Source: Kribbella sindirgiensis
GTDB taxonomy: Bacteria; Actinomycetota; Actinomycetes; Propionibacteriales; Kribbellaceae
DNA length: 64,000 bases
Reading direction: 5' to 3'
NCBI RefSeq assembly: GCF_004331435.1
Contig: NZ_SJKA01000006.1
Coordinates: forward strand, 496,001-560,000
In this document: in pieces, positions 1-8,192 of the stretch
How the letters are laid out: each line of letters starts with the position of its first letter
How positions within the stretch are numbered: the stretch's first letter is position 1
Program-made: the position numbers and the translations under genes
Notes under the pieces: generated by a model
Seen by the model: only the letters and a program-made list of their open reading frames with translations
What the model was told of the DNA's origin: nothing
The model's database searches: none

Positions 1-1
1 C

Positions 2-1963
2 GTACCGCATCAGCTTCCCGCCACCATTCCCGCCTTCGCCGGCCGCACCGACGACCTCCGGCGCCTCGACGAACTGCTCCCGACCGCGAACCTCGGCCTG
101 GTCATCGGCGCGGCCGGCATCGGCAAGACCTCGCTCGCGGTCCACTGGGCCCGTCGGGTCGAGGACCGTTTCCCCGACGGCATCCTGTACGCCGACCTGC
201 TCGGCTTCTCGCCCGTCGCGGAACCGGCCGACCCGCAAGCGATCCTCTCGCGCTTCCTGGTCGCACTCGGGACGCCGCCCGATCGGCTGCCGGCGAACGC
301 CGAGGCACAGATCGCGCTGTACCGCAGCCTGCTGGCCGAACGGGCCGTCCTGGTCGTCCTCGACAACGCGCGCTCCGCCGATCAGGTCCGCCCACTCGCG
401 ACGACCGGATCCGGATGCTGCACCGTCGTCACCAGCCGCAACGAGCTCGCCGGTCTGGTGGCGACGGAACAGGCGGAGCCGATCCGGCTGGACGTGTTCG
501 ACCCGCCGCAGTCGAAGCAGTTGCTGGCGGCAAGGATCGGTGCGGAGCGGTTCGGGTCGGATCCGGCGAGCGTCGACGCGCTGGTCGAACGTTGTGCCGG
601 TCTGCCGCTGGCCCTCTCGTTGCTCGCGGCGCAGATCGCGCTGCGCCCCCGGCGGTCGCTGGCGTCGTTCGTCCGGGCGCTCGGTGAGAGTCCGCTCGAC
701 GCGTTGTCGACCGCGGACGGTGTCGGCGTACGGACGATCTTCTCCTGGTCGTACCGGCAGTTGCGACCGGAGCTGGCGCGGATGTTCCGGCTGGTCGCGC
801 AGCATCCCGGCACCGAGATCACGCCCGGAGCGGCGGCCGCGCTGGCCGGCGTACCGATCCGTGCGGCGCGGCGGATGGCCGCGGAGCTGGTGGCGAACCA
901 TCAGCTGATCGAGATCGAGCCGGATCGATGGGTGCTGCACGACCTCCTGCGCGCCTACGGGCAGGAGCTGTGCGAGCCCGCCGAAGCGGACGCGGCCTTC
1001 GAGCGGCTGCTCGGCTACCTCGTCCACACCGGGTTCGCGGCCGCGGTCCTGCTGGCGCCCAGCAGGGTCCGGGTCGAGCTGCCGGAGCTTCCCGCGGACG
1101 TCGAGGTGGTCGCGCCGACGACCCGCGACGAGGCGTTCGCCTGGTTCGATGCGGAGCAGCCGAACAATCTCGCCGTACTGCGGGCCGCGGCCGGGCGTGC
1201 CGATGCGGCGCTGTGGCTTTGTGTATGGACGATCGCGGACTATCTCGACTTCCGCGGCCGGTCCGGGTACCCGCAGGCGCAACAGTTGGCGCTCGAGGCC
1301 GCGGTACGGCTCGGCGATCTCACCAAGCAGGCGCACACGCGCCGCGACCTGGCCCGCGGGCACATGGCGATGCGCGAGTGGGACGAGGCGATCCGGCAGC
1401 ACGAGCTCGCGCTCGGCATCGCGGAGGAGCTCGACGACGAGGCGGCCATCGCGCACGGATCACTCGGGCTGGGGCGGGTGTACACGCGGATCGGGGACCA
1501 TCGGCGGGCGATCGAGCACACCCAGCGGGCGCTGCGGATCTACGAGCGCACCGGACATGTCGACGCGCGGGCCAACGCCCTCAACAATCTCGGGTGGTAC
1601 CACTCCGAGCTCGGTGAGTACCAGGCTGGGCTGGACTACGCCCAGCAGTCCCTGAAGCTGTACACCGAGTCGGACTCCGAGTTCGGTCGTGCGGTGGCCA
1701 GCGACACCAGCGGCTACGCGCTCGCCGGCCTCGGGCGGTTCGACGAGGCGATCGCCCTGTACACGGTCGCCGTCGATGTACTGCGGGCGCTCGGCCGGCG
1801 GCTCGACACCGCGGACTGCCTGATGGCGATGGCTCGCGTCCAGGACCGGGCCGGCCGCGGTGACGGCGCACGCGCCAGTTACGCAGCGGCCCTGGAGATC
1901 CTGGACGCGCTCGACCATCCGGATGCGGAGACAGTCCGCAACTGTCTCGCTCAGCAGCGGTAG
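2..1963 (+). CDS. AfsR-like NB-ARC/TPR regulatory ATPase, 3' part
   Basis: The frame is open from the window edge to TAG at 1961, so the start and any N-terminal DNA-binding domain lie outside. The visible 653 residues begin with the linker typical of SARP/AfsR proteins (PAFAGRTDDL). A Walker A GAAGIGKTSL follows at about residue 35, then a Walker B-like VLVVLDNA, which makes an NB-ARC STAND ATPase module. The last third is tetratricopeptide repeats (for example ALNNLGWYHSELGEY). Family members are ATP-dependent transcriptional switches controlling secondary metabolism or development. No biosynthetic cluster is visible here, so the target is unknown. Its end overlaps the convergent amidase gene by 13 bp. 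Confidence 0.85.
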   Translation, partial: VPHQLPATIPAFAGRTDDLRRLDELLPTANLGLVIGAAGIGKTSLAVHWARRVEDRFPDGILYADLLGFSPVAEPADPQAILSRFLVALGTPPDRLPANAEAQIALYRSLLAERAVLVVLDNARSADQVRPLATTGSGCCTVVTSRNELAGLVATEQAEPIRLDVFDPPQSKQLLAARIGAERFGSDPASVDALVERCAGLPLALSLLAAQIALRPRRSLASFVRALGESPLDALSTADGVGVRTIFSWSYRQLRPELARMFRLVAQHPGTEITPGAAAALAGVPIRAARRMAAELVANHQLIEIEPDRWVLHDLLRAYGQELCEPAEADAAFERLLGYLVHTGFAAAVLLAPSRVRVELPELPADVEVVAPTTRDEAFAWFDAEQPNNLAVLRAAAGRADAALWLCVWTIADYLDFRGRSGYPQAQQLALEAAVRLGDLTKQAHTRRDLARGHMAMREWDEAIRQHELALGIAEELDDEAAIAHGSLGLGRVYTRIGDHRRAIEHTQRALRIYERTGHVDARANALNNLGWYHSELGEYQAGLDYAQQSLKLYTESDSEFGRAVASDTSGYALAGLGRFDEAIALYTVAVDVLRALGRRLDTADCLMAMARVQDRAGRGDGARASYAAALEILDALDHPDAETVRNCLAQQR

Positions 1964-3545
1964 AAGTCCTTCGTGTACACGCCGTTCACCGCGGTCAAGG
2001 TGTGGTCGTAGCAGCCGTGACCGAGCGCGCGGAAGCGGACGGTTTGGGTCCCGGTCGGGTGCCGTTGGTCCCGCGGTACGCCGTAGATCCAGGACGCGCG
2101 ACCGTCGTACGTCTCGGTGCTGGTCCGCGCCGGGGTGCGGATCGTGTCGTGGATCTTCAGGTCCGTGACGACGTCGTACCCGCCGGGGGTCGTTGCGTTG
2201 GGCAAGAAGGTGAGTACGCCGTTCTTGCCGTAGTCGAGGTCGGTGCGGTCGACGCGGCCGTTGCTGATCGTCGTCGCGGTGTCGCGCCAGTTCGCGTCCA
2301 GCGCGCGCGGGACTCGCCGGCGTCCCAAGTGTGCTTGGAGACGTTGCTCAGCGCGCGTTGGACGCTCGTCCGGACACGGCCCTTTGAAGTGTCGACGTAC
2401 CCGCTGATCGTCAGCGTGCGAGATGCCTTGGTGTTGACGGATCCCGCCGCGTTCGGTGCGCCGGTCACGTCATCGGTCTTGGCCAGCGGGCTGACGGCGT
2501 ACGACGTGAGTTTGCCGGTCGTTTGCGCACGGTGGGCGTCGGTCCAGACGTGCAGGTTCGGGACGGTGAACCAGCCCGATTGGCCGGCCGGTACGCCGTC
2601 GACGTGCACGCGGAACTCGTGCGGCTTGCCGTCGGTGAGCAGTCCGGCGAACGGCGTGAGGTCGTACGTCAACGGCTTGATATCGAACGCGCGCGGTGCG
2701 GGGGACGGGCGCCACGAGTACGGGTTCGACCAGCCGCCCGTGTAGATGTACGGGTACGGCAGCGCGATCCCGGCGAGTTTGCCGTCGATGCTGACGTCGA
2801 CCTCACGGTACGGCGATCCGTCCGGGCAGGAGTACCCGGTCTCGGCCGGCGCGGACGTGTCCCAGAACTCCTCGCAGCCGCCGCCTGATCCGGTGACGTA
2901 GACCTCGCCGAGCAGGCGGGTCGTGTTGCGCGGCAAGGTCGCCGTACCGATCAGGTCCGAGTTCTCACGCGTCTGGTTCTGCAGCGGGAGTACGTCGTTG
3001 GCGGTCCGGGCAGCCGGGGTGTGGCGGTCGGTGGTGTAGAAGTCGAGCGTCACCGTGATGTCGAGCACGCCGGTGTACGTGTCGTTGACGACGTTGCCGA
3101 GCTCCATGACGACGGGTTGCGACGTCCGCAGGAGCGGGCTGTACGACGTGACGTCCTTCTCGACGTCCCAGGCGATACCGTCGGTGCTCGGTTCCGGGGT
3201 CGACGTCCGGAAGACGCCGACGCCGCCGATCGTGATGTGCCCGAGGCGGTCGTACTGCACGCCCTTCACCTCGCCGTGCATCCGCAGCACGACCTTGGCC
3301 CACGGACCCTGGCACGCGGCCGGGGGCGTGTACGTCGCCTGGTACGGGTCGAAGTTGCGGAACTGGTTCCGGACGATCTGCACCTCGCAGTGCCTGGTGT
3401 CCGGTACGGCGACCTTCGGCGCGGGCGTCCGCGGGTCGTCGTAGTCCGACCCGAACTCCGCCGGCGGGGTCACCGCGTGGGCCGGAGCGCCGAAACAGAG
3501 GAGTAGAACGGATAGTGAGGCCAGAGCCACCGACCGTATGCGCAT
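1951..3545 (-). pseudogene. Secreted PNGase A-like glycoasparaginase, frameshifted
   Basis: This is a peptide-N4-(N-acetyl-beta-glucosaminyl)asparagine amidase A-like protein; family members release N-glycans from glycoproteins. The chosen start at 3545 gives a clean signal peptide (MRIRSVALASLSVLLL...AHA); an ATG 48 bp upstream is possible. The N-terminal frame carries the family core (PYQATYTPPAACQGPW, ITIGGVGVFRTSTPEP). Near 2305 the homologous reading jumps frame: the first frame turns into arginine-rich nonsense while the second continues as LDANWRDTATTISNGR and ends in GHGCYDHTLTAVNG at TGA 1951. The break sits in a CG-dinucleotide run and is explained by two extra bases. It may be a real decay event, reversible slippage or a sequencing error. 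Confidence 0.72.
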
Positions 3546-3653
3546 GTTGCGGAAACGTAATGGAGAAGGTGCAGGTGGGCAAGCGAGTGCCATGGTCAGG
3601 CATAGGCCCCAGCGATTACCCTCCGGTTACTTGACCCCCGATGGAGGCCAGTT

Positions 3654-5489
3654 ATGAAGCCTGTCGCCGATTCCGGCCAGCTCGCGCTTCTCAGCAACCG
3701 CAAGGACACCATGGCCCAGATGTTCCTGGACCGGGTGGCGGCGACCCCTGAACGGGAGGCGTTCCGGTTCCCGCGCGCCGACCAATGGAAGTCGGTGACC
3801 TGGCGCGAGACCGAGGCGTTGACCCGCCGGCGCGCCGCCGGCCTGATCGCGCTCGGCGTGGAGCCTGAGCAGCGGGTCGCCGTCGCGTCCAGCACCCGGA
3901 TCGAGTGGATCGAGTGCTACCTGGCCGCAGTGCTGGCCGCCGCCGCGACCACCACGATCTACCCGTCGACGATCTCGTCCGACGTGGCGTTCATCGTGGC
4001 CGATGCCGACGTCCAGGTGGTGTTCGCCGAGGACGCCGGGCAGGTGGACAAGCTCCGCGAGCACCGGAACGAGACACCGTCGCTGCGCAAGGTCGTGCTG
4101 CTGGACGGTACGCCTCTCGAGAGCGATGGGGACTGGGTGATCGGCCTGGGCGAACTCGACGCGCTCGGTGACGCCTACCTGGCCGAGCACCCGTCGATTG
4201 TCGACGATCGGATTGCAGGCATTACGCCGGACGACCTGTGCACGTTGATCTACACGTCCGGTACGACGGGACGCCCGAAGGGAGTGCGGCTGCCGCACTC
4301 GGTGTGGACGTACGAGGGCGCCGCGGTCGAGGGGATGCAGGTGCTGTCACCGGACGACCTGCAGTTCCTGTGGCTGCCGTTGTCGCACGTGTTCGGCCAG
4401 GTGCTGCTCGCCGTCCAGTTCCAGCTCGGGTTCGCCACCGCGGTCGACGGGCGGATCGACAAGATTGTCGACAATGCGGCTGTCGTACAACCGACGTTCA
4501 TGGCCGCGGCGCCGCGGATCTTCGAGAAGGCCCACGGGCGGATCGTGACGATGATCCAGTCCGAGGGCGGGGCGAAGGCCAAGCTGTTCGACTGGGCGTT
4601 CGGGGTCGGTGCCAAGGTTTCGGCGCTGCGGCAGGCCGGCAAGGAGCCGGGCGGGTTGCTGGGCGCGCAGTACGCGGCCGCCGATCGGCTCGTGCTGTCG
4701 AAGATCCGGGCCCGCTTCGGTGGCCGGATCCGGTTCTTCGTGTCCGGGTCGGCCGCGCTCGACAAGTCGTTGGCGGAGTGGTTCCACGCCGCGGGGCTGC
4801 TGATCCTCGAGGGGTACGGTTTGTCGGAGACCTCGGCGGGATCGACGCTGAACCGGCCGACGCAGTACCGGCTCGGAAGCGTCGGGCCGGCGTTCCCCGG
4901 GACGCAGTTCAAGATCGCCGAGGACGGGGAGATCCTGATCAAGGGCGACGGCGTCATGAGCGGGTACCACAACCAGCCCGAGCAGACCGCCGAGGTGCTC
5001 GGCGCCGACGGCTGGTTCCACACCGGCGACATCGGGCACTTCGAGGACGAGTACCTGTTCATCACCGACCGCAAGAAGGACCTGTTCAAGACCTCCGGCG
5101 GCAAGTACGTCGCGCCGCAGGTGATCGAGGGCCGCTTCAAGACGATCTGCCCGTACGCGAGCCAGTTCATCGTGCACGGCAACCTGCGTAACTTCGTCTC
5201 CGCCCTCGTCACCCTCGACCCCGATTCGATCGAGGGCTGGGCGGCCGCGAACGGCCTGGCCGGCAAGCCGTACGCCGAGATCGTCACGTCCGACGCCGCG
5301 CACGCCATGGTCCAGGGCTACGTCGACGAACTCAACGCCGGCCTCAACCGCTGGGAAACCATCAAGAAGTTCACCATCCTCGACCGCGACCTCACCGTCG
5401 AATCCGGCGAAATGACCCCCAGCCTCAAACTCAAACGCAAACACGTAGAAACCCAGTACGCCGACGTACTCGACAAGATGTACGAGTAA
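3654..5489 (+). CDS. Long-chain fatty-acid-CoA ligase (FadD15-like)
   Basis: This 611-residue AMP-forming acyl-CoA synthetase is cytoplasmic or membrane-associated and activates fatty acids to acyl-CoA through an acyl-adenylate. The adenylate-binding loop YTSGTTGRPKG lies near residue 200, the acyl-activating motif GYGLSETSAGS near 385, and GWFHTGDIG with the hinge region TDRKKDLFKTSGGKYVAP follows near 455-485. Length and motif order match actinobacterial FadD15-type enzymes. GGAGG precedes the ATG. The gene is divergent from the amidase and ends in TAA without a close partner. Two of the window's AT-rich palindromic words lie inside it (4197 and 4464). Confidence 0.93.
   Translation: MKPVADSGQLALLSNRKDTMAQMFLDRVAATPEREAFRFPRADQWKSVTWRETEALTRRRAAGLIALGVEPEQRVAVASSTRIEWIECYLAAVLAAAATTTIYPSTISSDVAFIVADADVQVVFAEDAGQVDKLREHRNETPSLRKVVLLDGTPLESDGDWVIGLGELDALGDAYLAEHPSIVDDRIAGITPDDLCTLIYTSGTTGRPKGVRLPHSVWTYEGAAVEGMQVLSPDDLQFLWLPLSHVFGQVLLAVQFQLGFATAVDGRIDKIVDNAAVVQPTFMAAAPRIFEKAHGRIVTMIQSEGGAKAKLFDWAFGVGAKVSALRQAGKEPGGLLGAQYAAADRLVLSKIRARFGGRIRFFVSGSAALDKSLAEWFHAAGLLILEGYGLSETSAGSTLNRPTQYRLGSVGPAFPGTQFKIAEDGEILIKGDGVMSGYHNQPEQTAEVLGADGWFHTGDIGHFEDEYLFITDRKKDLFKTSGGKYVAPQVIEGRFKTICPYASQFIVHGNLRNFVSALVTLDPDSIEGWAAANGLAGKPYAEIVTSDAAHAMVQGYVDELNAGLNRWETIKKFTILDRDLTVESGEMTPSLKLKRKHVETQYADVLDKMYE
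4464..4475. repeat. Dispersed palindrome ATTGTCGACAAT, exact copy in fadD
   Basis: This perfect 12-bp palindrome is read as Ile-Val-Asp-Asn and uses the rare codons ATT and AAT. A close relative, ATTGTCGACGAT, lies 267 bp upstream at 4197. It belongs to the dispersed family described in the findings. Confidence 0.6.
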
Positions 5490-5569
5490 CAGAAGTCTCC
5501 CGGCCACCTCTCCCCTCGCGTGCCGGCGGGCGCGCGTGGGGGAGCGGCAGGTGATCTCCGGTGGAGTAC

Positions 5570-6247
5570 CTATCGGGATTGCAGGATCGCGTCGGTGAAG
5601 TTGGTGGTGTCCAGGCGGATTGTGATCGCGGCGACGCGGAGAGCAGGTTGCAACGACTGCCAGATCTCGTCGGTCAGCGAGGACCAGTTGGCGGGGATCG
5701 CGACGGTTCTCGGGACGCCGTTGGTGATGACGTGTTCTGCTGTGCCGGCGTAGGTCGTCGTGGTGAGTGCTGTACCCAGCGCGATGCGGGCCGCGTAGAG
5801 CGACGGATGTTCGGTGAGTTCGGGCGCGGCGTCGTTCGCGCGGGCTGACCCGATCATGACCTCGGTCAGGTCCGGGCCGTTGAGTGTGGCGGTCGCGGTG
5901 ATGCGGGGCGTGCGGATGGGTGGGTCGGGTTCGTAGGTGAGTTGTCGCAGCGCGAGCTGGAGGTCGGGTTGGTGCTCGCGGGTGGCGGTGAGTTCGGCGA
6001 CCTGGGTGCCGTTGCCGACGATGACCCAGTCGTCTCCGCGGGTGGCCGCCGTGTAGTGGCGCAGGTCGTCGAGCGGGCCGCCGGAGGTGTCGCGGACGAT
6101 GATCTCGCGGTCGTGCACGACGAGTTCGCGGGCCTGGGAGGCGGGGGAGCGGCCGGTCAGCCAGTACGCGAAGAACGGGACGCCGTCCACGTCGCGGCCG
6201 ATCGCGAGACCGCGGCCTGGGTACTCGACAGCGGCGAAGAGGCTCAT
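5570..6247 (-). CDS. IMP cyclohydrolase-like protein (PurO fold)
   Basis: This 225-residue protein resembles the PurO-type IMP cyclohydrolase family, whose archaeal members close the ring in the last step of inosine monophosphate synthesis. The N-terminus (AAVEYPGRGLAIGRD) and the internal WVIVGNGTQVAEL segment are characteristic. Actinobacteria normally use PurH for this step, so the activity in vivo is uncertain. Its ATG overlaps the stop of the upstream hydrolase in an ATGA, so the two are translationally coupled. The gene ends about 80 bp from the convergent fadD. Confidence 0.75.
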   Translation of the reverse strand: MSLFAAVEYPGRGLAIGRDVDGVPFFAYWLTGRSPASQARELVVHDREIIVRDTSGGPLDDLRHYTAATRGDDWVIVGNGTQVAELTATREHQPDLQLALRQLTYEPDPPIRTPRITATATLNGPDLTEVMIGSARANDAAPELTEHPSLYAARIALGTALTTTTYAGTAEHVITNGVPRTVAIPANWSSLTDEIWQSLQPALRVAAITIRLDTTNFTDAILQSR

Positions 6248-7158
6248 CGGAGCACCTGTCGGTCGCGCGCAGCGAGGTCAACGGTCCCGGCGAGGAACCT
6301 GCGGATCGCCTCGACGTACTCGCCGGGCTGTTCGTCGTGGATCGAGTGCGCCGAACGGTCGAAGATCTCGAGGGTCGCCCGTGGCAGCCGGGTCGCGAGG
6401 TCGCGGGGCATGTCGAAGCCGACGTGGCGGTCCCAGAGGCCGGCGAGGATCAGGACCGGTACGTCGAGGGCGGCCAGGTCGTCGGCGAGCTCCACGCGTT
6501 CGTTGCCGACCAGCGCCATCGCCATCTCCAGGTTGGACTCGGGCGCGTTGTCGTCGTCGGGCGGGATGTTCGCGGTGTCGTGATAGAAGAACCGGGCAGC
6601 GTTGGCGCTGCCCGCGATCGCCCCGAGCGCGGCGACCGTACGTTCGATCGGCTCCGTGACGTCGTCGAGCTGCGTACGGAGCGCCGTCCGCTCGTCCGGC
6701 GTGAGGAACACGTCGACGGCACCCGGCCGCATCGTCCACAGCCCCGGGTGCAGCGGATCGGTGATCGGCGGCGCGTGCAGGATCAGCGCCTCCACATGGT
6801 TGCTATGAGCAACGGCGTACTCGGCGGCCGGCAGGCACCCGAACGACGCGCCCCACGGCACGATCCGCTCGACGCCCAGCGCCGTACGCAACTCGTCGAG
6901 ATCCGCGACCAGCCGCTCCATCGTGTACGTCGACGGATCGGCCGGACGCGCCGATCGCCCGCACCCGCGCTGGTCGTAGAACACGACCGGGGCCAGCTTC
7001 GCGACCTCGTCCCCGACCGACTGCTCGATCGAGTACGAACTCTCACCGGGACCGCCGTGCACGAGCACCAACGGCACCCCGTCGTTCGCCGCCCCAGCCA
7101 CCCGCACCCAATGCTCAACCCCACCAGCGGTGATCGTCCGCACCCCATCACTCAGCAT
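6244..7158 (-). CDS. Alpha/beta hydrolase, proline-iminopeptidase-like (S33)
   Basis: This 304-residue cytoplasmic alpha/beta hydrolase has the oxyanion motif LVHGGPGES, the YDQRGCGRS segment typical of prolyl iminopeptidases, the nucleophile elbow WGASFG and a C-terminal histidine region (DRSAHSIHDEQP). The substrate, a peptide or ester, cannot be told. Start 7158 is chosen because the product begins at MLSDGVRT; another ATG four codons upstream (7170) is possible. It is the first gene of a two-gene operon with the IMP-cyclohydrolase-like gene. The frame stays open far upstream, but that part lies over the META gene's promoter and is rejected. Confidence 0.85.
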   Translation of the reverse strand: MLSDGVRTITAGGVEHWVRVAGAANDGVPLVLVHGGPGESSYSIEQSVGDEVAKLAPVVFYDQRGCGRSARPADPSTYTMERLVADLDELRTALGVERIVPWGASFGCLPAAEYAVAHSNHVEALILHAPPITDPLHPGLWTMRPGAVDVFLTPDERTALRTQLDDVTEPIERTVAALGAIAGSANAARFFYHDTANIPPDDDNAPESNLEMAMALVGNERVELADDLAALDVPVLILAGLWDRHVGFDMPRDLATRLPRATLEIFDRSAHSIHDEQPGEYVEAIRRFLAGTVDLAARDRQVLR

Positions 7159-7217
7159 GCGCGCGAGCATACGCGCCGCCGCGAGCCCAGTGGCCGGGCG
7201 CGGTGGCCGGGCGCGGG

Positions 7218-7272
7218 GTCTGGGAACAACCAATGGTGTCTGGGGACAGGAAATAGCTTGTTCCCAGACACC
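7218..7272. promoter_or_regulatory. Overlapping inverted repeats in a divergent intergenic region
   Basis: Between the hydrolase (leftward) and the META gene (rightward), GTCTGGGAACAA (7218-7229) pairs perfectly with TTGTTCCCAGAC (7258-7269). A second near-copy, GGTGTCTGGGGACA (7235-7248), pairs with the same right arm (TGTTCCCAGACACC, to 7272) with one G-T mismatch. The two pairings exclude each other. This may be a double operator or a structured leader; no regulator is adjacent. Confidence 0.5.
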
Positions 7273-7362
7273 GTGGGGTGTTCGCAGAGCCGGGCGGCGC
7301 GGGCGCAAGTCTGGTGCAGCGTCACGATCGGCGGGATGATCCGGAGCGGAAGGGGGAGCGAG

Positions 7363-8184
7363 ATGACGGTGGTGTACGGGCCGCTGATCGGTGGGGAAGG
7401 GTCGCCGATCGGGAAGACGTACCTGTCCGTGTCGGTGCAGGACGACGGTGTGGAGCGGGCGGTGGTACCGGGGACGCGGATCAGGGTGCAGATTCGGAAG
7501 GACGGCGTACTGATCGCACGGGCCGGGTGTAACTCGCTCAGCGGCGGGATCATGCTCGACGACGGCGTACTGCGGTTCGACAGCAGCGAGATCATTGAGG
7601 ACGGCGTGCTGCGGTTCGCGAGTGGCCCGATCCAGACCCAGATGAACTGCGGTCCGGAGTTCTCGACTCAGGACGACTGGTTCTTCGGATTCCTGGTCCA
7701 CGAGCCGGAGTGGACCGTGGACGGCGACACCTTCACTCTGACCAACGGCCGTACGACGTTCGTCCTGCTGGACATCCGCCTCGCCGAACCCGACCCTCCA
7801 CTCGACGGCACCCTGTGGACCGTCGAGGCGATCCTCCGCGACACGGGCCACTTCGGGTACTACGGCAGCGCCGTTCCCGCAACTCTCGTCCTCAACGGAA
7901 CCCTGGCCAGCGGCTCAACCGGCAGCAGCGCCTACGCCGCAACTGTTGCCCGAGCCGACGACACGCTCACCTTCACGCACCTCAGCATCACCCCGACCAA
8001 CCCCAGCGGCCGAGCCGCGGCCATGGAACAAGACTTCCTGGAAGCCCTCCGTGTGCCCCTCACCTACACCATGAAGTCCAATCGCCTGCGACTCAGGGCC
8101 GCCACGGGAACCGGCGGCGTCAACCTGGTCGCCGACCGGCCCGACGGCTACCCTCCGAGGCGCCTGTGGACCCAGCAGTCTTAA
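7363..8184 (+). CDS. META-domain protein (HslJ-like)
   Basis: This 273-residue protein has two META-type beta domains. The first carries AGCNSLSGG and a later MNCGPE, matching the GCN...MxC pattern of the family; the second starts at LDGTLWTVEAI. META domains occur in HslJ and in secreted or stress-related proteins of unclear biochemical role. The start at 7363 follows a strong AGGGGGAG and is preferred over the much longer open frame, which is a shadow of the hydrolase. No signal peptide is visible, so a cytoplasmic location is likely. It converges on the efflux gene with an 8-bp gap. Confidence 0.72.
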   Translation: MTVVYGPLIGGEGSPIGKTYLSVSVQDDGVERAVVPGTRIRVQIRKDGVLIARAGCNSLSGGIMLDDGVLRFDSSEIIEDGVLRFASGPIQTQMNCGPEFSTQDDWFFGFLVHEPEWTVDGDTFTLTNGRTTFVLLDIRLAEPDPPLDGTLWTVEAILRDTGHFGYYGSAVPATLVLNGTLASGSTGSSAYAATVARADDTLTFTHLSITPTNPSGRAAAMEQDFLEALRVPLTYTMKSNRLRLRAATGTGGVNLVADRPDGYPPRRLWTQQS

Positions 8185-8192
8185 GCGGTTGG

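Noticed and set aside
2..1963. Secondary-metabolite cluster next to the AfsR-like regulator
   Set aside because: No biosynthetic core gene (PKS, NRPS, terpene synthase or RiPP) is visible in the window.
2296..2330. Programmed ribosomal frameshift in the PNGase A-like gene
   Set aside because: No slippery heptamer or stimulatory structure was seen. A CG-dinucleotide expansion explains the shift more simply.
4347..6281. 644-codon minus-strand open frame across fadD
   Set aside because: It runs antisense to a gene with all acyl-CoA ligase motifs, is rich in Arg/Pro low-complexity sequence and has no family-like motif. It is a GC-frame shadow.
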